Assembly (NCBI GenBank): GCA_025331125.1
Contig: JAOALB010000061.1
Coordinates: 62,001 to 126,000, forward strand
DNA: 64,000 nucleotides
From: Mycogone perniciosa
Lineage: Eukaryota > Ascomycota > Sordariomycetes > Hypocreales > Hypocreaceae
Reading direction: 5' to 3'
The notes under the pieces: generated by a model
The model's database searches: none
The model's input: only the letters and a program-made list of their open reading frames with translations
Told to the model about the DNA's origin: nothing
Program-made: the position numbers and the translations under genes
Part shown: in pieces, positions 19,980 to 31,953 of the stretch
Position numbering within the stretch: position 1 is the stretch's first letter
Layout: every line of letters begins with the position of its first letter

Positions 19980-21746
19980 ATGGATCTCTTCCGCCGAGCC
20001 TCGAGGATGGTGCCGTCGGCACGCTCGCAGGATCTTCCAACCTCGGACGAGAAGAGAGGAGGGCCATCAAAACAAAAGGGAGGACTCGCCGCAAGTCTTG
20101 CCTTGTTTCGAAGACCGTTGCGGTTACGTGGCAATTCCACCGTTTCTGTGCCCTTGGGAGTCGTCATCGTCTTCCCAGTGCTGGTCGTCGTCTTGATCTT
20201 CCTCTTGTTCGTCAGACACCCGAGTTCTCCGGGAAGGATACTGATGCCCGCTGGTTCGCCGCCAGCCATTCGGTACGTTGAGCAACCCACCCTTTTAGTG
20301 AGTCCGTTACTCAGATTAGGCGCTGACACCTGTGGATAGGAAAATCAGCGAAAAGCACGACAAAGTATTCGTCACTGGCTGTCTCGAACCCGACACAAGT
20401 ACTCCCAGGGCCAATGCCGCCTTTGTCGTCCTCGCCCGGAACAAGGAGATTGATGGAGTTATCCAATCTATCAAGTCTGTCGAGCGCCACTTCAACCGAT
20501 GGTACCACTACCCATATGTCTTCCTCAACGACGGCGATTTCGATGAAACTTTCAAAGAGACGGTTCGAAATTATACATCCGCACCGGTCGAGTTTGGCAA
20601 GGTTGAGCCTGGCACCTGGGGCTTCCCCGACTGGATTGACACTAAGGTCGCCAAGGAGGGCATTGCCAAGCAGGGCGATGCCGCAGTCATGTACGGTGGC
20701 CTGGAGAGTTACCACTTCATGTGCCGCTTCTACTCCGGGTGAGTGATGCTGTTTTGTCGAAGGAGATGTCGGCACTGACGAACTGACTTGTGTGGTTCAG
20801 CTTCTTTTTTAACCACCCCCTGTTGCTCAAGTACGAATGGTATTGGCGAGTCGAGCCCGAGATCAGCTACTTCTGCGATATCACATAGTACGTTTCTACA
20901 TGAGGCCTGGCCTTCTTGCTCTTGCTAACTCTTTAATAGTGACCCTTTCCTCAAGATGATCGAGCACAACAAGACTTACGGTTTCACAATTGCTGTTAAG
21001 GAGCTTCGCGAGACGGTCCCCAACCTTTTCCGCTACGCCTCAGCATACAAGCGCACGAAGAATCTGACGTCGCAAGGCCTCTGGGAGATGTTTGTCGAGC
21101 CGCAGGAACCCGCCAAAGAACAGCACCCGGACCCCAATCCCCCCCTCCCGGAGGAGATCCTGCAGAGCGATCCCAACCGCAACAATCTGTCACCGATCGA
21201 CCCCGAGGCCATGGAGGGCGAGAAGTACAACATGTGCCATTTTTGGTCCAACTTTGAGATTGCGCGACTCAGCTGGTTCCGCAGCAAAGAGTATAGTGAC
21301 TTCTTCCAGATGATGGATCGCAGCGGTGGTTTCTGGATGGAACGGGTAAGTCCTAATTAGGTTCAACGAAAATGAAGGGGATATACTAACGTATCAATCC
21401 TTAGTGGGGAGATGCGCCCATCCACTCTCTCGCCGCTGGCGCGCTCTTGTCTGTCAAGGATATCCACTACTTCCGAGACTTTGGCTACAGGCATACCACG
21501 ATTCAACATTGTCCCGCGAATGCCCCTGCCCGACAACTGCCCCGCCCTCCGTATCTCGAGATGACCACGCCGGACGAGCGCAAGCGTGTTGAAGAGGACC
21601 AGTACTGGGAGAGCTGGGATGATCCCAAGGAGAATGGTGTGGGATGCCGCTGCCGATGCGATACGGATATTGTCGATGTTGAAGGCAAGGAAGGTTCATG
21701 CCTCCCTGAGTGGGTGGATGTTGCCGGCGGCTGGGCCTCACCCTAA
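19980..21746 (+). CDS. KRE2/MNT1-family alpha-1,2-mannosyltransferase (GT15)
   Basis: Role (family knowledge): Golgi type II membrane enzyme adding alpha-1,2-mannose from GDP-mannose to O- and N-glycans of secreted and cell-wall proteins. Seen: five exons 19980-20272, 20340-20738, 20801-20887, 20940-21345 and 21405-21746; introns 52-67 nt. A cytosolic N-terminus of about 57 residues is followed by the single signal anchor VPLGVVIVFPVLVVVLIFLL (about 58-77), then the GT15 domain: NAAFVVLARNKEIDGVIQSI, FNRWYHYPYVFLNDGDF, ESYHFMCRFYSGFFF, YEWYWRVEPEISYFCDI (family Glu motif YxWRVEP), YGFTIAVKE, EKYNMCHFWSNFEI, GGFWMERWGDAPIHSLA and the Cys-rich end GVGCRCRCDTDIVDVEG. Length is normal (about 508). 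The ATG at 19980 has context ACCATGG. Regulation not seen. Confidence 0.92.
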
Positions 21747-23636
21747 GGATACTCGGTTCTCGAATGAATTCCAGACAAAGGAGACCCATGTTCCCTCCCC
21801 TATATAAGGAACATCTTTAATGAACGGCACGAATACACCTCAAGCGAAGAACCGAGCAGGAGCGCAGATCCAGACACATACACGACGACTACCTTGATAT
21901 TGTGGGAATTCAAAGAAGCAAACAAACTATCGGGATTTCTGTCTGTTGTAAAAAGAGCCACGGGACGGCAAAAACAGGGGGGGCAGAGGCGTTTTTTCTT
22001 TGCTTTTGTATGCTGCGGAAATGGAGGCGGCTCTCGAGTCTTTGTGGTTTTACTTTTGCTCGGGCCTTGGAACAGACGTTGACTCTAGGATAAGGGATGG
22101 GAATTCCGCAAGATATGTTATACGCATTAGGGATACAGGCTTATATACGAATGGATAGACGGACGGGCGGACATGAGAGAAGGAAGGGGTTCCGTCGTCG
22201 TCGTCGTCGTCATCGTGGTTGTCATTTTATTGATAGAAAAAGAGGGGAACTGCATATTACTTTGTTTTTTTGCTTGACGAGGAGAAAGCGACGATGGGAG
22301 TGTTATTCTGAGGTGTATAGTGACAGACATGGGATAAGGTGTGCGTTCTTGTACATAGGTAGTTTGGAGTAATGAAGAGTGACTGGTTGCTGCGTCTTTC
22401 TTCCTTTATTGGCGTTTTGGGACGGTAATATCGCCACGTGAGGCTTACTCCAACTCATGCTTTGCTTCCTAGAAAAGCACCATGTACGCACTTTCCGCAG
22501 GCTGGACTATTCAAACGACGGAGGACTTTTTATAGATAGCCGCGCCAAAACTAAACACCATCTCGATCTTGCAAGAGGAGATGGAGCTGCAAGATGATTG
22601 ACAGCTTACGGGCTTCTGTCCACCTGAGGAGTCCAAGTGACATGGCAAGTCGTGATCGATTAACCTGAACCTGATGCTTGCTTGCTTCGGTGTTATAGGG
22701 CACAATTCCCATGAATTTCATTCGTGGAAGCGTAAGTAAAGCAAGTTCCAGTAACCCTCGAAGCTGGCAATGCAGTATTGCAATCCTCGTCATCTTCCTC
22801 GTCCAGGATCCCAGATACTGATGCTAGAGGAAGTCTCCACAACAACATGCAACAAGAAAACCGGATCAGACCTTCTTGATGAGTCTAGCAAAGGGCATTT
22901 TTGTCTTTTTGTTTCACTGTTCGACTTCCAACACCACTTGCAAAGGTATCGGCACAAAATCGCAGGGCTTCGGGAACCGTACCTGGTGGCATCTTAACAC
23001 ATGGGAGTGAAGAATCTGACCTGACTATCACCCCGGCTGACTTTAGTTTAGGAGATGAAGTTGGGGGAAACCCCCGAGCATTTCGACTTTAATATTTTTG
23101 TCTTTGGATCTCATGGAGACTGAAAGGATGGTGGGAGAAGGGAGAGGAGTTCAATCTTGAACAACAGTCATCGCCACGCCAAGTCAACTAAGTCGTTCCA
23201 TTTATTAACAATGCTTGTAAATGTGCTCACTATTAAGTGCCATACATATCTGGCAACAGAAATGCGAACGGTTCGTCAAATTTCTTCATGAGACTGCTCT
23301 TTTTTTAAATAATCCCCATCATATGCGAAACGATGAGGCGAGATCGGGCTGCGAAAAGACCTTTGTTTGTCGAGAAATAGCACCGTATTGTCCTGGACGA
23401 AGGCATGTACAAACAGGACTCCAGGGCAAGGCATCAATGAAGATGCAGCTAACAGTATAATAACAGCGCATCATATTAGAACTCGAACGACCCAAACGTT
23501 TAAAGCAGCCTGTGGGATCCAGGCTTAGTATCGTTGGTGTCTGACGGGGACACCTATCTACAATTCCCTCTATGACTCAGCCCCGCTGACCTTCATCGGC
23601 GTGCGACCTGTATGGCTCAAGGATTGATGATGATGC
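21747..23636. other. Gene-poor region
   Basis: About 1.9 kb with the mannosyltransferase 3' UTR and then no convincing gene. A short TCG triplet run lies at about 22193-22216. Base composition is still normal, and open frames are short and without recognisable domains. Confidence 0.5.
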
Positions 23637-23960
23637 TCATGCCATCTCTATACTCTCAGAATTGCCACGAAACTGTCCCGTGTTACTGCACTTGCCTTTG
23701 TCACCCGGGCCACTTAACTTGCACCCTGGGTTCATGCACGAAGTGTCATAAAGCTTGTACGAACGACTATAGAAGGCGACTCCGAGGTTGATCATTGCTG
23801 AATCGATGTCGTTGCGCCAGAACAGCTCCACAGCGCGATCGACCTCGGTGAGGTTGGTGGGCTAGTATCTGGCTGCCGATCTCGTTTTGTTCATCCCAAC
23901 TACCGCGTAGATCATAACTCATAAGATTGTGCTGCAGCCCTCGGCGTCAGTACTGCATCC
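23637..23960 (-). pseudogene. GH18 chitinase fragment, frameshifted
   Basis: Reading leftwards from about 23955: LQHNLMSYDLRGSWDEQ, NEIGSQILAH, then a shift of frame at about 23852 (the codon for the expected Thr is incomplete), then NLTEVDRAVELFWRND, IDSAMINLGVAFYSRSY and DTSCMNPGCKLSGPGDKGKC. This is the C-terminal half of the catalytic barrel of a fungal class V (subgroup C type) chitinase: the MSYD and W-D motifs, the GxAFYxRS strand and the Cys-rich insert are typical. The catalytic DxxDxDxE part would lie to the right and is absent, and the end is missing too. A dead remnant by sequence; the parent gene should be elsewhere in the genome. Confidence 0.82.
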
Positions 23961-24322
23961 TCGCGGCTCCTGGAGGGTATCTCAGTAGACAGAATACACT
24001 CACTTGTTGTCGCTGAAAGTCCATCCCGATCGATATCAAGAATAATATCCTATATCGCATAGCTCAAGGAATATAAGCGGAAAGATTACATAATTCGTTA
24101 TATTCGGGAAAAGCAAGGGAAAAGATACAGAGAGGCCGTAAAGGCTAAAATTTAATGGGTGTTTTTGTTAGTGGATTGGGTAGAACGATATATAAAAGAC
24201 GATTAAGATGGGGCTGTATTCTTCTATCTACGAGTGAATTGTTATCACTGTTTCCGCTATGTCAAAGGAAAACGCTCAGCGGGGCGTAATTACTCCGTAC
24301 TATCTTCCGATATAGGGGCTGG
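23961..24322. other. Spacer between chitinase and Helitron relics
   Basis: Contains a TACTCCGTA motif at about 24292 and a GGGGCGTAATTAC stretch. The 3' end of the Helitron (minus strand) may lie here, but no clear terminal hairpin plus CTRR could be fixed. Confidence 0.35.
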
Positions 24323-26040
24323 TCAATTTGGCGACCCCTGACTGAGGCTATCTACGTGTGATATTGCGCCTCGTTGTCTCTTCTCTGGAGCTTGGCCCTC
24401 TCCCTGTTGGCGGACGACCTGGCGCAAGGTAACAGTCTTGTTGAACTGCAAGTATACCATACACCCCTGACGACTAATGAGATCTGTGTCACTAAAAGTG
24501 TCACTATACAGCGGCTTCTCCTTCACAGGCTGGAGCTGGAAAAAGTCTCCTAGAAGGAGAATACTTATCCCACCAAAGTCCCTATCTAGCAGCAGCGGGA
24601 AGATCTCTCGCAGGCGCTTATCAATAAATAATAAAGTATAAAGGCCAACTATTGACTTCTCGTCGATAATAATACACCAGAATGTGCGGAGCCTTGCCTG
24701 CTCATGTAATAGCTCTTCTGACCAAGCAGCAAAAGACCACTGTTGCCCGCTACAACCGGGAGGCGTAGAAGGGAGTGAAGAGTAACGCCGTTAATGTCAT
24801 TCACAGCAACGCCTGTAGACGCCGACTTAAGCACAACAACAACATCGCCTGCTGGGGATAATTGCTGAAGTCGTGATATAATGCACTAGATGGTATATGA
24901 TTTGCCGGTGCAGCCTTGGCCGTCGACCTGGAGCAGCAACTGAGTTGGGTTAGGGACAGCAGGGTCAAGGAGTTCTTTGTAATGCCGTGTAAATCGATCA
25001 TACACCAACCTCTGCTCTGGTTTCAGCGTGTCTGGGTCGACAGCGACGTCGTCAGCGCCATTAAACTCACTAACAAATGCCTCTTCACGGAGCTTCTAGT
25101 ACTCCCTGCCCTGCGACAGCAACTCAAAGTGTCGACCAATGTTATCCCGTCAGCTATGCGTCAGGCCTATCTCACGACTGCCCACATCAATGTCCCCTTC
25201 ATCAGGGCCGCACCGGGGACCTTCCCTCGCAAACTCGCCCCACAGTTTGTGTATAACTAAGTCGTCCTCAAGATCCTCATCTTCAAACTCATCACCAACG
25301 AGGCCATACTCCTTAATGACCCTCATTACCTGTGGACGATCATCGTAGTAGTTATGCTTATGAGTATGATGACGCCTGAACTCGTTGTGTGTGGTCGCAT
25401 AGGATAGGTGCTCAACTCCACGAACAATCTCCAACAGTGATGGGTATGTATGCGGGAGATGCAGCATCACTTTCACAGCAGTGGTCTTCTGCCTGATCAA
25501 CTCTGTACCGAGGGGAATGCTGACATATCCGAGGCTTGGCACGCGGATACCTCCTCCACGGGCTCCGTTCAAAGTTGACAGCAGTCAGGACGGAAATACG
25601 ACAAATCAGCCCACTGATCCAAATCTCTGCGGAGGTATTTCTCATACAGAGATGATGCGTTGCGTATAATTCCATCCTCGTCAACCTCAGAAATCGCACT
25701 CTGAGGGTTATAGCGGCGGCAGTCAACTAACCTCAACTGGCGGGTGCCTTGCTGCAATAGCAAGTTCAGTAGGATATGACATACCTCCGATGCAGACCAA
25801 TCCCTTTCAGCAGACATACGATTCATAAACTTCGCAACAAAGCTAAAGAGGGGTTGATTACTGTTGACACCGGGGATGACACCCCTTGCAATGTATGCCC
25901 TGGTGGACCTGGACCGTTTCAGAAATTCTATAAGTAGGAAGGATCTTAAAGGTAGCATAGCGCGTCTCATACAACTCACTGCTGGTAGTTGCGTCTTGCT
26001 AGAGGTCCGAATTGACACAGGTGCGCTAGCTTTCAGCTCT
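24323..26040 (-). pseudogene. Helitron Rep/helicase relic
   Basis: Reading leftwards: FVAKFMNRMSAERDWSASEV, CHILLNLLLQQGTRQLRLVD (about 25660-25840), a segment found in fungal Helitron helicases between Rep and helicase domains; HFELLSQGREY; LKPEQRLVYDRFTRHYKELL; QVDGQGCTGKSYT, the Walker A of a Pif1-type helicase with GxGGTGKS altered to GQGCTGKS (about 24900); STGVAVNDINGVTLHSLLRL; WCIIIDEKSIVGLYTLL (Walker B region, DEKS); FGGISILLLGDFFQLQPV and EKPLYSDTF. Stops and frame changes lie between these pieces (for example a TAG after GREY), so the element is dead. Helitrons are rolling-circle DNA transposons; the HUH Rep domain and the termini were not identified. It abuts the RIP block. Confidence 0.85.
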
Positions 26041-26542
26041 GGCAGTAATTATATAGTCATTGACGGTCACACTTCTTTTTCCTCCGCTGGCACTTAGGAT
26101 ATAATACTGTGACTGTCCGTCCGCGCCAACGCCTTTGGTTTTTCGGGGGCTCAAGAGGGTCCGTTTTAGCTATTGGTTCGCAATACCAATGCGCAACTGT
26201 CTGTCCGTAATAATTTAACAGAAAATACTACACCTTGGATAACACATCGGCCGTGACATAGCGGAGAAATCCACTTCTGTCAGACCTGATGTTCCCCATT
26301 ATAGTTGAGTGCAAGAATTCTGATTATTATAGTAGATATTTTCCCGAATATCAGCGGGAAAGCATCAAACATGTCGGAAAACTCACCAAAAGAAGATACC
26401 AGAAAACCTAGATGAAGAGGTATAAAGATAGCTTATAATTACTGCAGGCTTAAGGATAAAAGACATCAAGCAACTACAACAGAGTTTCTATATCAACCAC
26501 CCAACATCTCCATCACGAATGGCTTCTTTAATCATCAATAAC
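26041..26542. other. Transition into the AT-rich block
   Basis: Mixed composition with no recognisable gene. The last part (26400-26540) leads to the sequence TGTTAGGTTAGG that starts the AT-rich block. Confidence 0.4.
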
Positions 26543-26712
26543 TGTTAGGTTAGGTAGGCTAAGGACCTACCACTTATCAGCGCTTATTAGCGCTAGGGAG
26601 CTCTTATCTGCTTATATAGCAGATACAAGCTAATATACACATCGCATAAGCGATATATTAGACTATATAAGCGCTTATAATGCATATATTCTACCCTTTC
26701 ATTTATATTAGC

Positions 26713-26740
<28 letters not shown>
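26713..26740. repeat. (TA)14 microsatellite
   Basis: Fourteen perfect TA units near the left end of the AT-rich block. Confidence 0.9.
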
Positions 26741-26744
<4 letters not shown>

Positions 26745-27312
26745 GGCCATTATAGTATATTCTTTAATAAAATCAAGCTTTATTACCTATCTTTTAATAC
26801 TTTATATAGCTATACTATACTTTATTACAGTTATAAGCCTAGGTAATAACTATTAAAGTTACTAGAAACTTCCTTTAATATTATATTTTTACCTTTACTT
26901 TTTCGTTTTACTTTTAAGCCTTTAAAGCTGCTTTTTATAATAAATAATATAAAAGATATTGCCTTTATAAAGCTAGATTTAATAGTTTAATAAATTAAAT
27001 AGATTATTATTTAAAATAAAGTTAATTTTAATTTCTTTAATTAAAATAATAATATTTTTTTTATTTTAAAGTTATTTCCTTTAATTAAAGTAAAAGAAAC
27101 TACTTTAAAAGTATTTAAAAAAAAGCTGTTTTAATAAATATTTTTATTTATTATAATAGTTTACTTTATAAATATTAATATACTATTACTTTATATATTA
27201 AAAAAGAAAATTAAATTAATAATCTTTAAATAAATATAAAAGATAGTTAATGTTAATATTTATAGTTTAATTTTTATAAACGTTTAAGCTGTAATTTAAA
27301 CTATAGCTTTAG

Positions 27313-27317
27313 CCTTT
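27313..27317. repeat. Target-site duplication CCTTT (left)
   Basis: Identical to 34570-34574 on the other side of copy A; 5 bp is the usual Ty3/gypsy duplication length. Confidence 0.85.
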
Positions 27318-27717
27318 TATTATAACCCGACCCTTTTATGGCTATATAAAGGGTCTAGGGCAATATATACCCCGGAAAAATAACGGAACAACTAACTAAT
27401 TAAGAAAGATTACTTAGATTACTATAAACTATAGATCACTTAAATTATCGAGTATAAGCTAAAATAATTTAATATAACTATAATCCCTATATAATCTAAA
27501 TAAATTTACTATATATCTCTTTTATATATATATAACTAGTTTATTATTTATTTAGTATAATCATTTAAATAGTTATTAATTAATTATATTTACTAAAACT
27601 GCCTATTTTATAAAATTATAATTATATTACTTTATTTAATATTTATTTTTAACCTCTTTATTAATATAAACCTATAAACTTTAATTTATCCTTAAAGAAT
27701 TAAGCTAGATTATTATA
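27318..27717 (+). repeat. 5' LTR of copy A
   Basis: 400 bp, matching the 3' LTR at 34170-34569 with scattered transitions, e.g. both contain GGCTATATAAAGGGT or its RIP form and the block ATATCTCTTTTATATATATA. Confidence 0.9.
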
Positions 27718-30700
27718 TATTAATAACCTTTATTTAAAAGGCTATTAAAACTTTTAAATAATATTGTAAGTATATCTGCTATAGTATCCTCTTTTAATAA
27801 TCCTAATACTTTACCTTTTACTTTACCTTTTTATTAAAGATAAAACTATAATAAAGATAATAATATAAATAGAAATAAAACTAAAAATAAAATTAATAAA
27901 ATAAAATAACTTTATATTTATATAAAGGAAGCCTTTTAATATATAAAAGCTAACTATATAAAATAAAAACAATACTATTAATGTTTAATTATTAAAAATG
28001 CTAGACTTTAATAAATAATTTACTAATAGCAAACAGCTATTATAGACTTATAAAACTAAATATTACCTCTATACTAAACTTTAAAAGGAATTGACCTTTA
28101 AAGAACTTAAAAGAATTACTTAAGATATAACCCTTTAAGCACTTTAATAAAAGTATTATAGTACTTTAATTATTTTTTATTTAATTATATAATTATTTTA
28201 CCTATTTCTTAAGTAGCCTTAATATAAAAACTAATAAAGTTTTTTAGCTATTAAATAACTTAAAGGGAATACTTTAAAGTAGTTTAAACCTATTTAAAGG
28301 GAAACGTAAAAGTTATTTATTATAATTATAATAAATTAAAATATTTTTTAAAGGACTATAAAGCTTTATAAAAGCTGAAAATTAATAAACTTTAAAAGCC
28401 TGCATTGAAACTTAAATGAAAAGTTAATATAGTTTTAAAGACTATTAATTATATATTACTTAGCTAGACTATATATTATAATAATAGTTGGGTTATTTAT
28501 AAATTTAATAAAAATAAAAATAAATAATATTTAAAATAGTTTAAAAAGATATTAATAATAAATTAAAAGGGATATTAATTAAAACTTAAATCTTTAACTT
28601 TTAAAGGCATTTTTAAAAAATAAATAAATAAATAGGTATTTACTATATTTAAATAATTTAATAAAATAAAACCTAAACCTTAATTATATAAAGTTAAATA
28701 AAAATAATAATATTTTAAATAAATAAATAATTACAATAATTAACTATTAATATTTTAATTAAATTACTATAGACAATAAAAATAAATTAATAGCAGTAAC
28801 TTTAATAATAAAAATAAAAATAACCCTTTATAATATAAACTATTATTATATAATACTATAGTTTTAAAACTAGAAAATATATTACTTATAAATAGTAACT
28901 TTAAAGGTAAATTAAATAAATATTACTTAAATTTAATTAAAAGAGTTACTATAAATATATAATAAGATAAATTAAACCTATATTTATATAAAGAGCTTTA
29001 TATATAAAATAAAGCTAATAATAAAATAACTATTTAAGTAATTTTAATTACTTTAACTATATAAGTAGAATTTATATATTTTTATATATAAAGTAATTAT
29101 ACTATAAATAACTTTATTTATAAAGAATATTATATTATATTTTAGGTTATTTATATTATATATAAGTATATAATATATTTGTAAGAGAAAGTAAAGTATA
29201 ATATATTTTGAATTAAAATCTTATTTTACGTTATTAAATAAATATAAAATTATAACTATATAGTATTAAAACTTTACAATTATTATTATTAAATTAAATA
29301 CTAAAACTTTAAAGAAATATTATTAACTATAAAGATTTAAAGGATATAAGTTTAAAGGATATTATATTTACTATTAAAAGAAATTAATAAAATAATACTT
29401 TTATTATAATAAAAGGTTTAAATATAATTAATAATATTACTTCAAGTATAATAGTTTAAAGTATATTATATATAAGTAAAATAAATTATAAGATTAGTAT
29501 TTATAATAGATTAATAATACTGTATATTTATTATTAAATTGTATATACTATTAAAAGGATAAATATATTATTTACTTATAAAAGAAGCTTTAAAAGTAGT
29601 AAATATAAAAGTATATAAAATATAAACCTACTTTAAAAGATAAAGAAATTAATTAAATTATAAAGGAACTGTATTAAAATTACTTTAACTTTATTACTTA
29701 TAAAAAGACTATTTATAATAAAAGAAAGTAGTATTTACTTTAAAAAACTTTAATTAACTGCGAAATTTATATAAAAAAAAGAAAATTAAACAATAATTAA
29801 TATTATTTATAAAAAGACTATAAAGTAATAATTAATAAATTATATCTTTTAAAATATTAAATAATAAAAGTAATAATAAGAATTTATTATATTTTTAATT
29901 AAAGATAATAATTAAAGAATATTAGCTATATATATTAATAGATAATAAAATAATAAATAAACTTATTATACCTATAACTATAAATTATTTATAGTTATTT
30001 TAAAAAAAGAAAACTAAACTATATTAATTTTATAAAATTAAAAAAAAGCCTTTATATATAATAATAAATAAATGATATAAAAGATTAATTATTTTAAATT
30101 CAAAATCGCTAAATATAAAAAAGTAGTTTTTTATAATATAATAAATATTAATAAATATAATATTATTTTAAGTTATTTTTAATTAAAATGCAATAACTTT
30201 AATATTAATTAAAAGAACAGGTAACTTTATAAATATAATAGTAAAGCTTTTTTAATAATTAAAACTATTAAAAAGGCTTTAACTGTAAAGCAGAAACTTT
30301 ATATAAAACCCTTAAATATATTAAAGAAAAGGATTAAAAAAGTTACTTTTAATTTAATTATAGAAATAACTTTTTTAAAAATAAAATTTAAATAAAGTAA
30401 AGGAAAAGATAAATAAATTTAAAAAGTAATTGCCTTTTTATAGAAAGTATTTAATAATATTAATAAAATGCTTAAAATAAAAAGCCTTAAAATAGTAATA
30501 TTACTAGGATAGCTATAAAATATCCATAAAAAATACTAAAAATATAATAAATTATTAAAAGAAATACTTAATATAAGATTATTAAAATATAGCTAATAAA
30601 ACTATATAATTAAGCTTAAAGATAATATAAGTATTACCTTTTATAAAATCTATAACTTAAATAAAAAAAAGCTTAAAAGCTTATATAATTATTTAAATAA

Positions 30701-30938
30701 TATATTAGCTAAAAAGTATATTTAACCCTTTTTATTAAAAGTAGGCTATTTTATTATATTTATATTAAAAAAAAGTAAATTATAGTTAATTATAAACTAT
30801 TAATAGTTTAATAAAGCTATTATTAAAAATAAAACTTTACTATTATTAATTACAAAATTATAAAATAAACTATATAGGAAAAAATAGTTCATAGTATTAA
30901 ACTTTAAAAGTATTTATAACTTTATTTAAATTAAAAAA

Positions 30939-31260
30939 GGATATAAATAAATAACTGCCTTTTAAACTAAATATAAATTATTCAAATATTTAATTATACT
31001 GTTTAGTTTTATTAATGCCTTTATAATATTTTAAAAAGTAATTAATAATATATTAAAAAAATACTTTAATATCTTTATAATTATTTATTTAACTAATATT
31101 TTAATTTCTTTAAATACTTTTAAAAAATATAAAGTATATATTTATAAAGTATTATAAATATTATAAAATACTAAATTATTTATAGAATTAAAGAAATATA
31201 AATTCTATATATAGAAAATTACTTTTTTAAAGTATATTATTACCTTTAAAGAAATTTATA
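30939..31260 (+). pseudogene. Reverse transcriptase relic of Ty3/gypsy pol
   Basis: The frame starting GGA at 30939 reads, with stop codons from RIP, GYK, AF, TKYKLFKYLIILFSFINAF, KVINNILKKYFNIF, IIIYLTNILISLNTF and later KLFIELKKYKFYI. This parallels the gypsy RT core: the FGLxNAPxxFQ motif appears as FSFINAFIIF and the YxDD box position as YLTN. Changes such as G-to-A and C-to-T explain most differences. It identifies the superfamily but is dead. Confidence 0.8.
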
Positions 31261-31882
31261 TAAATTTATTAAAAGTATAAGTAATATAAAATTAACTTAT
31301 ATTTATAATAGTTAAAGAAGTTTAACGCTTTTTAAAATTTATTAATTACTATTAATAATTTATTGAAAATTATAAAAGTATTATATAAACTTTTTATAAA
31401 TTTATTAAAAAACATTAAAAGTTTTTATAGGTATTAAATATATAAAATACCTTTAATAAATTTAAATAACATATTTTAAAAAAACCTATATTTATTATAT
31501 TTAATTTATTTAAAGAAATAATGGTTAAAATAAATACTTTTAACTTTACTATAAAAGCTTAATTTAATTAAAAGAATAAAAAAAATAAACTATACTTTAT
31601 TACCTTTTACTTTAAAGCACTATATAATATAAAATTAAACTATTTAATATATAATAAAGAATTCTTTACTATTATTTTTATATTTAAAAAATAATAATAT
31701 TATTTATTAAAAGGAATATATAAAGTTAAAATATATATTAATTATAAAAATATTATATATTTTATAATAAAATTAATAAATGTTCAAAAACTAAATTTAT
31801 TATATAAAATACCTTTTAACGTTTAACAATATTTTAATATACTAGAAAAGATCTAAAAATAAATAAATAAATACACTTAATA

Positions 31883-31953
31883 TCAGACTATAAATCCTGC
31901 AAAAGTAAAGCTCCACTCAATCTGCGTAGATAAGTGACCTTATATGCTATGTG
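31883..31953 (+). repeat. 71-bp non-RIPed insert flanked by 10-bp direct repeats
   Basis: A segment of normal base composition inside the RIP-damaged retrotransposon, starting TCAGACTATAAATCC and ending GCTATGTG. It is bounded on both sides by ACACTTAATA (31873-31882 and 31954-31963), like a target-site duplication. A close relative of the same segment occurs at about 53268-53343. No terminal inverted repeats and no poly(A) were seen. Nature unknown: a short non-autonomous element or a templated insertion. Confidence 0.75.

Noticed and set aside
24916..25260. 114-residue plus-strand frame
   Set aside because: Antisense to the Helitron helicase Walker A region, which makes sense only on the minus strand.
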